Of a stretch of DNA of 64,000 nucleotides, positions 27,289 through 35,650 are shown piece by piece (within the stretch, counting starts at the first letter, position 1; the number at the start of each line of letters is the position of its first letter). Under the pieces are notes generated by a model. The model made no database searches. It was not told where the DNA came from and was given only the letters and a program-made list of their open reading frames with translations. This DNA comes from Clostridium folliculivorans. Its GTDB lineage: Bacteria > Bacillota > Clostridia > Clostridiales > Clostridiaceae. The stretch covers positions 303,152-367,151 of the forward strand of contig NZ_BQXY01000005.1 of NCBI RefSeq assembly GCF_024341905.1, written 5' to 3'. A program made the translations under genes and the position numbers.

Positions 27289-30273
27289 ATGAGAGAGGTA
27301 GTAGCAAGAAAAGTAAAACAGTCAGCTGATCATAAATTAAGAGAAATATTTTCAGAGAAAATTGAAAAAGGAGCTGTTATAGATGGGATATTCTATGATA
27401 GTACTTATAAAAAGGCTGTAGGTATAACTAACTTACAAATCAAAATTCCTGTTACTCTAGAAATATTTAAGTATAGGGAAATAGCAGAGCTTTTGGATAA
27501 AGTTTTAGAAGAAAATGAATTTGTAATGATTAAGCTTACTAAAGAGATAGAGGGCACAGCTTTATTAACAAGTAAGAATGGTAAAATTACTGAAATATTG
27601 TTAGATTTTGAGCTTAGTAAAAAGATAAATGGAATAGTACAAAATATAACTTACGGTGTGGGAAGTATTAATAAAAATGGTGAACATGAAATAGATCTAA
27701 GAGCCCCTGCTCCTGGACCCCATTTCAATACAAATCTATTGTTGGGTAATAGACTCGGATTTTCCCATGCCCTTCAGACTACTCCAAAGAGTGTAGTAGA
27801 CAAGGTTGGAAGAGGAAGTTTTAGAGCGCATGCAGCTACTCAAGTACTGGCTACAAGATGGGATATGCTTCAAGATGAAAATGGATTTCCTGCAAATCGT
27901 CAGTTCTACTTAGTGGAAGATGGAAAACAGATCTTTTATTCGGCAAATGTGAAAGATGAAAACATAGAAAGCGGTAAATGTGTACATGCTCAAAATTACA
28001 CTAAAATTTATTATAAGACTAAATGTGGCTTAGAAATAGAAAGGCTAATCTTCTTATTACCTCAGGAAGATAATATGCCTATAGCTGTAGAAGCACAACA
28101 AATTAAAATAATAAATAATACCAGTAGAGCAAGGCAAATCAAAATAGTTTATACAGGTATGTTTGGAAGTGCTGCGCCTGGCGCATTGATGGAAGATGTT
28201 TTATATAGCAATATAATTATGCAGGCAAAGGTATACACTGATGAAGAGGGACATGTAGAGGCAATTTCTTCAGACTATTACCCTATGTATACAAAAGGAG
28301 ATTATAGATTTCATACTATGATCACTCATAATGAAAATAGATCGCTACTACCTAAGGAATTTTGTACAAGTTATAGTGAGTTTGTGGGAAACGCTTCCTT
28401 GGAAAGACCTGAGGGATTATATAAACTCAGTAATAATTTGAATAGAAAAGGTCCGGGATTCTTTGCACTTAGTAGCAATTTTACTATACAAGCGTTAGAT
28501 AAGGTTACTGTTGATAATTTTACAGGACTAGTTTCAAATAAAGCAAATGATGAGTTTGATGAAGATACCTTTAAAAACGAAGTGGAGAATTTAATAAATA
28601 AATATAGAGATGAAAAAGAGCTGCAAAAAGCTTTTGAGAGCAGTCAAAGTTTTATTAATAAATATAGTGGTTATCTACAAGTTATATCAGAAGACAATAA
28701 TTTTGATACTTATGTTAATAAAAACCTTCCATTTCAGGTACTATATCAAACATTTGTATCTCGTTCCTTTGATCAAACTCAAAAGGGTTATAGAGAGATT
28801 GGGTTTAGAGAAATACAGGATATTTATGCATCTATGTATTATTTTATAGGTATGGGAGAAAAAGCTCTTGTAAAAAGCTTAATTAAGGAATGGGCCGAAA
28901 AAGTATTTGAATTTGGTTATGCATATCATAATTTTTTCTGGGTTGGCAAAGAGCCAGGGAAATGGTCAGATGATGGATTGTGGCTTATTCAAGCTGTATT
29001 TAGATATATAAATATAACAGGTGATATAGCATTTCTTGATGAACAATGTGAAATTGGGGGAAGTGATCCAATAAAGACAAGAAGTTTATATGATACTATG
29101 AAAGCAATTTTAAGATATTCAGGAGAAATATCAGTTGGTAAGCATGGGATACCACTACTTGACTTTGCAGATTGGAACGATTGCTTGAAACTTGATCCTG
29201 ACTATATAAATGGTATAGAAAAAGAAAGAAGATATAAAGAGCAGATAACAAGAACACAAAAAGATGGAGAATCATTTGAAAGTGATTATTCTGAAAGTAT
29301 TATGAATGGATTCTTATTAAAGCTAGCCTTTGAAGAAATGATTGAAATTGGAGGACACAAAGGAGATAACGAATATTGCAATAAGCTTGAAGTTGTATCT
29401 GAGAAACTTTATAACAATCTACAGCAGCATGCATGGAAGAACGATTTCTTTGCTAGAGTACTGTTTAATAGATACAAGGATGACGAGTTCACATACCTTG
29501 GAGCAAAGGGAGATAAACTTTCTGCAGACCCTAATAAAGATGGAACGTATTTTTTAAACTCCTTTAGTTGGTCTATTTTAGCTAATTGTGCCACTGAAGA
29601 GCAGATAGATATAATGCTGGATTCTATAGATGAGCATTTGAAGACTCCTTATGGAATAAAGCTTATCAGCCCTACAGACTTGGAAAAGATCGCAACAGGA
29701 ACAGCAACCGGTGAATATTTCCCAGGAGATAGAGAGAATGGAGGAATATTCAAACATGCCACTATGATGGCAACCAGTGCTATGCTTAAAGCCGCTAAAA
29801 AAGTTGAAAGTAATGAATTGGCAAAGCGACTTACAGCTACAGCTTATTGGATGATCAATTTAGTTTTACCTTATAAGACCATGGAACATCCATATGTAAC
29901 TTGTGGAAATCCAAGATTTTGTACCCAATATAATAATAGCGATACAGGTGAAAACATTGGACCTACGTTGAGTGGAACATCTACTTGGCTTACATTATCT
30001 TTATTTGATGCTTTCGGTATCCAATACACAGCGAGAGGTATTGAAATAGATCCAATACTTATGGAAGAGCAAAAGTTTATAAGCATTATTCTTAATACTG
30101 GTAAAGCCACATATAATATTAAAATCACAAAACCAGAGGGATTTTTCAGAATAAAGGACTCATCATGCTCTATTAAGGTTGATGATGTAGAAATTGAAGG
30201 CAATATTATTAAGATTTTTGAAGATCATAAAGAGCACAAGGTAAATATATGTTTACAATACAAGGAGTGTTAG
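27289..30273 (+). CDS. Glycoside phosphorylase, GH94-like (cellobiose/oligo-beta-glucan phosphorylase type)
   Basis: A large cytosolic enzyme (994 residues, no signal peptide) that should split beta-glucosidic bonds with phosphate to give glucose 1-phosphate. The N-terminal beta-sandwich (about 1-350), linker helices and alpha/alpha barrel (from about 480) follow the GH94 order. The general-acid motif reads DFADWNDCLK near 625-634. Late signatures include GTATGEYFPGDRENGG and NIGPTLSGTSTWL. The ATG at 27289 lies six bases after GGAGG. Family members act on cellobiose, laminaribiose, sophoro-oligosaccharides or related glucans. The neighbouring GH16 enzyme favours a beta-1,3 or mixed-linkage substrate. 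It could belong to the related GH149 or GH161 families instead. Confidence 0.78.
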   Translation: MREVVARKVKQSADHKLREIFSEKIEKGAVIDGIFYDSTYKKAVGITNLQIKIPVTLEIFKYREIAELLDKVLEENEFVMIKLTKEIEGTALLTSKNGKITEILLDFELSKKINGIVQNITYGVGSINKNGEHEIDLRAPAPGPHFNTNLLLGNRLGFSHALQTTPKSVVDKVGRGSFRAHAATQVLATRWDMLQDENGFPANRQFYLVEDGKQIFYSANVKDENIESGKCVHAQNYTKIYYKTKCGLEIERLIFLLPQEDNMPIAVEAQQIKIINNTSRARQIKIVYTGMFGSAAPGALMEDVLYSNIIMQAKVYTDEEGHVEAISSDYYPMYTKGDYRFHTMITHNENRSLLPKEFCTSYSEFVGNASLERPEGLYKLSNNLNRKGPGFFALSSNFTIQALDKVTVDNFTGLVSNKANDEFDEDTFKNEVENLINKYRDEKELQKAFESSQSFINKYSGYLQVISEDNNFDTYVNKNLPFQVLYQTFVSRSFDQTQKGYREIGFREIQDIYASMYYFIGMGEKALVKSLIKEWAEKVFEFGYAYHNFFWVGKEPGKWSDDGLWLIQAVFRYINITGDIAFLDEQCEIGGSDPIKTRSLYDTMKAILRYSGEISVGKHGIPLLDFADWNDCLKLDPDYINGIEKERRYKEQITRTQKDGESFESDYSESIMNGFLLKLAFEEMIEIGGHKGDNEYCNKLEVVSEKLYNNLQQHAWKNDFFARVLFNRYKDDEFTYLGAKGDKLSADPNKDGTYFLNSFSWSILANCATEEQIDIMLDSIDEHLKTPYGIKLISPTDLEKIATGTATGEYFPGDRENGGIFKHATMMATSAMLKAAKKVESNELAKRLTATAYWMINLVLPYKTMEHPYVTCGNPRFCTQYNNSDTGENIGPTLSGTSTWLTLSLFDAFGIQYTARGIEIDPILMEEQKFISIILNTGKATYNIKITKPEGFFRIKDSSCSIKVDDVEIEGNIIKIFEDHKEHKVNICLQYKEC

Positions 30274-30276
30274 TGT

Positions 30277-31146
30277 GTGAAAAATAGAAAGATATATTTA
30301 GGAATAGGTATACTATTAAGCATTACAGTAGTGATATTTATTGGAATAAATGTTATTATAAGTGAGAGAAGGGAGAAAAAGATGAACATAGATGGGAAAA
30401 ATAAGGAGAATATGAAGCTAGTATTTGAAGACGATTTCAATGAGAACGGAGCACCGAATAAAGAAAAGTGGCGATATGATATTGGTGGATCAGGTTGGGG
30501 AAACGATGAAAAGCAGTGCTATACTGATGAACTTTCAAATGCTAAGGTTCAAGATGGAAAATTAATAATTACTGCAAATAAAGAGAAATATGCCTTTAAT
30601 GAATATACTTCTGCGAGGCTTTTAACTAAAGATTCTTGGTGCTATGGAAGATTTGAGATTAGGGCGAAGTTACCTAAAGGGGTAGGGACTTGGCCTGCAA
30701 TATGGATGATGCCTGAAAATAGTGATTATGGAGCATGGCCACAAAGTGGAGAGCTAGATATAATGGAGCATGTAGGCTTTGATCAAGGTACAATACATGC
30801 TACAGCACATTCACTAAAATATTATTGGAAGGCAAATACACAAAAAACTGCACAAATAAAGGTTGATAATGTTGACACTGAATTCCATGTATATGCTATG
30901 GAGTGGAGACCTAATAAGATAGATTTTTTTGTGGATAACCAAAAATATTTTACTACAGAATATGATCCTATTACTGACAAAGAAGAAAAGTGGAAGTCTT
31001 GGCCATATGATAAACCATTTCATTTAATATTGAACATTGCAGTTGGTGGAAGTTGGGGTGGCCAAAAGGGCATTGATGACAGTATTTTTCCACAAGCTAT
31101 GGAAGTAGATTACGTGAGAGTTTATGATCTAGGGATAAAAAAATAA
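30277..31146 (+). CDS. GH16 endo-beta-1,3- or mixed-linkage glucanase, membrane-anchored or secreted
   Basis: 289 residues. The N-terminus has one hydrophobic segment (about 7-27), either an uncleaved anchor or a signal peptide, followed by a charged linker. The GH16 jelly roll carries the catalytic motif GELDIMEHVG near 157-166, with nucleophile and acid/base Glu separated by IxDxxE spacing. The laminarinase-type features WPAIWMMP and AVGGSWGG are present. The GTG start follows AAGGAG, four bases after the upstream gene's stop. It should cut glucan at the cell surface to give oligosaccharides for the ABC importer. Confidence 0.9.
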   Translation: MKNRKIYLGIGILLSITVVIFIGINVIISERREKKMNIDGKNKENMKLVFEDDFNENGAPNKEKWRYDIGGSGWGNDEKQCYTDELSNAKVQDGKLIITANKEKYAFNEYTSARLLTKDSWCYGRFEIRAKLPKGVGTWPAIWMMPENSDYGAWPQSGELDIMEHVGFDQGTIHATAHSLKYYWKANTQKTAQIKVDNVDTEFHVYAMEWRPNKIDFFVDNQKYFTTEYDPITDKEEKWKSWPYDKPFHLILNIAVGGSWGGQKGIDDSIFPQAMEVDYVRVYDLGIKK

Positions 31147-31170
31147 TTACAAATTTTATTGGAGGATATT

Positions 31171-33924
31171 ATGGTAGAAAAAATAAAAAATTCATCATGG
31201 GACTTTATTGGTAAAAATGGTGAGTTTACATTAGAAAATCCGCATAAAACTAGTGGATTGTATTTTCCTTTGGCAAATGAAAATGGAATGATGAGTTCAA
31301 TAACCCCATTACTTGCAGGTGATATTAAGATTAATCAAAATGCTTTTTTAATGGAACCAGTATCAGTAAGAAACTTAAATTTTTCAGCAAATTCAAGAAA
31401 CTTTTGGTTATATATAGATAAAGACGTTTCATGGTCAGCGGCAGGAAATTCCTCTGATCAAATGAGTCTTAGCTTTAAAGAACAAAGCGAAGAAAGTGTA
31501 CAGCTACATGCAGGTTTTCTTTGGCAAAAAGTCATAAGAGAAAATACAAAGCTTGGAGTAAGATCAGAGATAACAAACTTTGTACCAGTTGGTAAGCATA
31601 ATGTTGAGTTAATGAAAATAACAATAAAAAATATTAAGTCAGAGAACTTAAGATTTACACCTACTGCTGCTATACCAGTTTATGGGCGTTCAGCAGATAA
31701 TATAAGAGATCATAGGCATGTAACATCCTTGCTTCACAGGATATATACCGATGAGTATGGAGTTCGTGTTATGCCAACTCTTACTTTTGATGAAAGAGGG
31801 CATAGGATTAATACAATTTCATATACAGTCCAAGCTGTTGAAGGAGATGGAATATTACCAGAAGGATTTTTTCCAGTAGAAGAAGATTTTATTGGAGAAG
31901 GAGGAAGTCTTCAGTATCCTGAGGCTGTTATAAAGAATCTAACAAACTATTGCAAAGAAGGAGAAGAGATAGACGGTTATGATGCAATAGGAGCAATAAG
32001 ATTTAAGGAATGTGAACTAAAGCCTGGAGAAAGCAATTCATATATAGTGATTATGGGGATTAGTGAAAATAGTTCTGATTCAGAAGAATTTATAAAGGCA
32101 TATGGTAGTGTGCCTAAGTTTGAAAGTGAATTAGATAATAACAAAGAATATTGGGAAAGAAAGTTATCTAATTTAAACTTTTCATCTTCTAATGAGGCTT
32201 TTGACTCATGGATGAAATGGGTAGAGCTACAACCTATTTTGAGAAGAATATATGGATGCTCATTTTTACCTCACCATGATTATGGAAGAGGGGGAAGGGG
32301 CTGGAGAGACTTATGGCAGGATTGCTTAGCACTATTGCTTCTTGAACCTGCACCTGTAAGAGAACTATTATATAATAACTTTATTGGAGTCAGATTTGAT
32401 GGAAGCAATGCAACCATTATCGGAACAAAACCAGGAGAGTTTATTGCAGATAGAAACAACATCTCTAGAACTTGGATGGATCATGGTGCATGGCCATTTA
32501 TAACTACAAAATTGTATTTAGACTTGAGTGGTGAATTGGAATTTTTACTTGAAGAACAAGAGTACTTTAAAGACAAGCAGTGCTTCCGTTCTAAGGCTGT
32601 AGATCATGAATGGAACGATAGTTATGGAAATAAGCAGAAAGACCATTCAGGAAAACTATATAAAGGTAGTATTCTTGAACACATTTTAATTCAGCATTTA
32701 ACAGCTTTTTATAATGTAGGAATGCATAATAATATGAGACTTGAAGGTGCTGACTGGAATGATGCCTTTGATATGGCAGACGAAAAAGGAGAAAGTGTTG
32801 CATTCACTGCTTTATATGGAAGTAATCTTTTGGAGTTAAGTGAGTTGCTTCTAAATTTAAAAGATAAGTTGGAAATAGAATCTGTAGAAATTGCTAAGGA
32901 AATGTCAATTTTAATAGATACTATTTATGATTCAATAGATTATAATTCCGTTGATGAAAAAAATAAGTTATTAAGGAAGTATTTTGAGCTTTGTACTCAT
33001 GATGTTTCTGGGGAAAAGATAAAAATTGATATAGACAAACTTTCCTCTGATATTAAGAAAAAAGCTGAATGGATAATGGAACATATTAAAGCTAAGGAAT
33101 TAATAAAGAATTCTGAAGGCTTTGAATGGTTTAATGGCTACTATGATAATCATGGAAAAGCATTAGAAGGAGACTTTGAAACAGGTACTAGAATGACCTT
33201 GACAGGACAAGTTTTTCCGATAATGGGCGGTGTAGCTGACAAAGAGCTGATTGACAAGGTTATTAAGTCTGTAAATAGATATTTAAAGGATCCAAAGGTT
33301 GGCGGTATAAGATTAAACACTGATTTTAAGGAAGTTAAATTGAATATGGGCAGAGGTTTTGGTTTTGCCTATGGACATAAAGAAAATGGTGCTATGTTTA
33401 GTCATATGACAATTATGTATATAAACGCTCTTTACAAGAGAGGCTTTGCAAAGGAAGGGTTTGAGATTCTAGATATGATATACAACCATTGCAATGACTT
33501 TGAAAAGAGTAGGATTTTACCAGGTATACCTGAATACATTAGTCAGCGTGGCAGAGGAATGTACAACTATCTTACAGGCTCGGCAAGTTGGCTGCTACTT
33601 ACAATGCTTAATGAGGTATATGGAGTAAAAGGATTTTTAGGGGATCTTATGCTTGAGCCTAAATTAGTTAAAGCACAATTTGATGGTAATAATACTGCAT
33701 CAGCCTTTACTATATTTGAAGGCAAAAAGATACATGTAGAATATAAAAATGAAAGTCAATTAGAGTATGGTGAATATAGAATTGGCGCAGTTACCTTAAA
33801 TGGAGAAAATTTAGAGTTAAAGCTAAAGGATGATTCATTTATTTTGGATAAAAATATCATAGATAAGCTTTTAATAAATGAAGAACACAAATTAGTTGTA
33901 TGCCTGGTAGGTATTAATTCTTAA
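31171..33924 (+). CDS. GH94 glycoside phosphorylase, laminaribiose/cellobiose phosphorylase type
   Basis: A cytosolic 917-residue phosphorylase. It contains YGRGGRGWRDLWQDCLALL near 370, MDHGAWPFITTKLYLD, the general-acid motif GADWNDAF near 526, and the C-terminal SGSASWLLLTMLNEVYG-like barrel helix. The ATG at 31171 lies five bases after GGAGG; a TTG within that site is not used. Clustering with a GH16 enzyme, an ABC importer and a second phosphorylase fits a laminari- or cello-oligosaccharide phosphorolysis pathway. The exact linkage specificity cannot be read from sequence alone. Confidence 0.85.
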   Translation: MVEKIKNSSWDFIGKNGEFTLENPHKTSGLYFPLANENGMMSSITPLLAGDIKINQNAFLMEPVSVRNLNFSANSRNFWLYIDKDVSWSAAGNSSDQMSLSFKEQSEESVQLHAGFLWQKVIRENTKLGVRSEITNFVPVGKHNVELMKITIKNIKSENLRFTPTAAIPVYGRSADNIRDHRHVTSLLHRIYTDEYGVRVMPTLTFDERGHRINTISYTVQAVEGDGILPEGFFPVEEDFIGEGGSLQYPEAVIKNLTNYCKEGEEIDGYDAIGAIRFKECELKPGESNSYIVIMGISENSSDSEEFIKAYGSVPKFESELDNNKEYWERKLSNLNFSSSNEAFDSWMKWVELQPILRRIYGCSFLPHHDYGRGGRGWRDLWQDCLALLLLEPAPVRELLYNNFIGVRFDGSNATIIGTKPGEFIADRNNISRTWMDHGAWPFITTKLYLDLSGELEFLLEEQEYFKDKQCFRSKAVDHEWNDSYGNKQKDHSGKLYKGSILEHILIQHLTAFYNVGMHNNMRLEGADWNDAFDMADEKGESVAFTALYGSNLLELSELLLNLKDKLEIESVEIAKEMSILIDTIYDSIDYNSVDEKNKLLRKYFELCTHDVSGEKIKIDIDKLSSDIKKKAEWIMEHIKAKELIKNSEGFEWFNGYYDNHGKALEGDFETGTRMTLTGQVFPIMGGVADKELIDKVIKSVNRYLKDPKVGGIRLNTDFKEVKLNMGRGFGFAYGHKENGAMFSHMTIMYINALYKRGFAKEGFEILDMIYNHCNDFEKSRILPGIPEYISQRGRGMYNYLTGSASWLLLTMLNEVYGVKGFLGDLMLEPKLVKAQFDGNNTASAFTIFEGKKIHVEYKNESQLEYGEYRIGAVTLNGENLELKLKDDSFILDKNIIDKLLINEEHKLVVCLVGINS

Positions 33925-33996
33925 AGTATAATATCTATCTATTTGAACAGACATACTACTTCAGTCATTAGGATATTGGAAAGTCACATGAGTAAA

Positions 33997-34037
33997 AACA
34001 CTCACTAAAGAAGGTTACTTTAGTGAGTGTTTTGTTT
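33997..34037. terminator. Bidirectional terminator between GH94 and GH8 genes
   Basis: A 14-bp stem (33997-34010 with 34018-34031) has T-rich flanks on both strands. The sequence before it (from about 33950) resembles the 3' part of the dispersed hairpin family (GGAAAG, CA-ATG-GTAAAAA) and may be a diverged copy. A second hairpin at 34045-34086 resembles the 3' part of copy 3. Confidence 0.8.
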
Positions 34038-34091
34038 TTTTAGAAATCACTGAAGAAAGTCGCTCTAGAAATTTTCTTCAGCGATTAACTA

Positions 34092-34238
34092 TTAATGGCG
34101 TATAGATGAAGCGTAGAATTTAACTACAGTTCCTGGAGTAGTTGATGGAGTTCAAAGTGTTACAGTTTGACCGTAGTTTTCTGCCTTAAAGTAGAAATTT
34201 TCCTCATAGAAGAAATATAAATTTATATCAAACATGAA
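34092..34238 (-). pseudogene. Decayed coding remnant after the GH8 gene
   Basis: On the minus strand, in the +1 frame relative to GH8, the sequence reads as protein-like text (NFYFKAENYGQTVTL, stop, then TPSTTPGTVVKFYASSIRH, stop). One in-frame stop near 34152 interrupts it. It looks like a former C-terminal extension of the GH8 protein, or the end of another gene, cut off by a frameshift near the present GH8 stop. I do not recognise the domain. Confidence 0.35.
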
Positions 34239-35454
34239 TCCTGTACTGATATTGTCTCTTTAACAAATTTTCGGTACTGCTAGGCGTAAACCAGTTTCCT
34301 GTAGCAACTATCATAGCCATGAGTTTAAGGGTATTTTCATAGAAGGTACATTTTTCGATAGGTTTTTCCATTAGAGTATTCCATATGTCTAATGTCCACT
34401 TATTGTTGCCTTCTTGGGTAAGTGAGCTAACTAGAAATGGAGCTATAAAGGCTAGATTATTAGTCTCTCCGAAGCTTGCACCAGGAGTTCCATTTGCGAT
34501 ATAGTATCCTGATTTTATATTCTTTGGGTTTTGAGTTGTTGTCTGTTTTATCCACTTATTTAATGTACTAATTTGATTGGTAACTTGGCTATTATTAAAT
34601 AGTATTGGCATAGAATAGCGCCAAGGAGTCCTACAGCTGTTAGTAAAGTAATCGCCGTCATGAGGACTTTCTAGTATTTTAGTTTTTGGCGCAATGAAAG
34701 TACCACCAGATTTTACAAAGAAATCTGGCATAAGACCTGTGTTTTTGCTTTCTCTTGTCATTTGATCATCGATAATAGAAACAATTCTACCGATTACTCT
34801 TTTCCACCTGTCTGCATTTTGTGTATTGACTTTACTGAATTCTATTAGGTGATGCAGCATAAAATCTGAGCTTCTTGTAACTCCTTTAAATGTAGGACTT
34901 GGTATGCCTTGAACCCAATCTCCTAGAGTGAGAGTGTAATCAGTCTTATCAACGCAACTATCCATTAAAGTATTGATCCTATTGATAGCTTCTTGTCTAT
35001 AATTGATTTTATCAACAGAACCCCAAAGTTTTTGAGCAAGAAGAAGTCCATAACTAATATCCATATCTCCATCTGTAGCAGAATCTGTTAGCTTCTCTGC
35101 ATTTACAATTTTTCCATCTGCAGTTTTAATCTGTTGCCAGGCCATTAAGTTTTTATTATACACACTAGGATAGTTTTTTATGAAATTATAGATATTTGTG
35201 AAAGTATCTTTAGCTTGGGTATCAAATCTACTCATTAGTGGGAATATGACCATTGCATAGCCCATAGCTTCTGAAACAGTAACAGCATTGTTTGTGGTAG
35301 GTTGGTCCAAGGCGTAAAATAGATAATCCATTTTAGTAGGTGAGTTTTCTACAGTTCTTAAGTAGCGTTTCTTCCATAAGCTATAAAAATAAATTAAGGT
35401 ATCATTTAGCTTTTCTTGAGTGTATAGATTGACTAAAGCTTTGTTGTAAATCAT
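34228..35454 (-). CDS. GH8 family glycoside hydrolase without signal peptide
   Basis: 408 residues. The GH8 signature VSEAMGYAM (catalytic acid Glu near 62) and the second conserved acidic stretch SATDGDMDISYGLLLAQ (near 130) are present. Family enzymes are endoglucanases, chitosanases, lichenases or reducing-end xylanases. The ATG at 35454 lies after GAGGGG with eight bases spacing; ten upstream in-frame codons have no binding site. No signal peptide or membrane helix is seen, unlike most GH8 endo-enzymes, so either it acts on imported oligosaccharides (as reducing-end xylose-releasing GH8 does) or the N-terminus has been lost. The C-terminus may be truncated (see the remnant at 34092-34238). 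Confidence 0.83.
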   Translation of the reverse strand: MIYNKALVNLYTQEKLNDTLIYFYSLWKKRYLRTVENSPTKMDYLFYALDQPTTNNAVTVSEAMGYAMVIFPLMSRFDTQAKDTFTNIYNFIKNYPSVYNKNLMAWQQIKTADGKIVNAEKLTDSATDGDMDISYGLLLAQKLWGSVDKINYRQEAINRINTLMDSCVDKTDYTLTLGDWVQGIPSPTFKGVTRSSDFMLHHLIEFSKVNTQNADRWKRVIGRIVSIIDDQMTRESKNTGLMPDFFVKSGGTFIAPKTKILESPHDGDYFTNSCRTPWRYSMPILFNNSQVTNQISTLNKWIKQTTTQNPKNIKSGYYIANGTPGASFGETNNLAFIAPFLVSSLTQEGNNKWTLDIWNTLMEKPIEKCTFYENTLKLMAMIVATGNWFTPSSTENLLKRQYQYRIHV

Positions 35455-35650
35455 TGATAACCCCTCTATAAAAAATAAATACAATGTTATTATATGAAGA
35501 TATGTAAAAGAAGCACTTAAATTAGAATATCTATAGAAGTATTGAAGAATTAGTTTTTTGAAATATAAGCACCATATTATAAAATAAATTACTTTTTGTG
35601 ACAGAAGATTTGTATAGCATACGTATATAAGGTGTAGGGGGGAGATAGTA

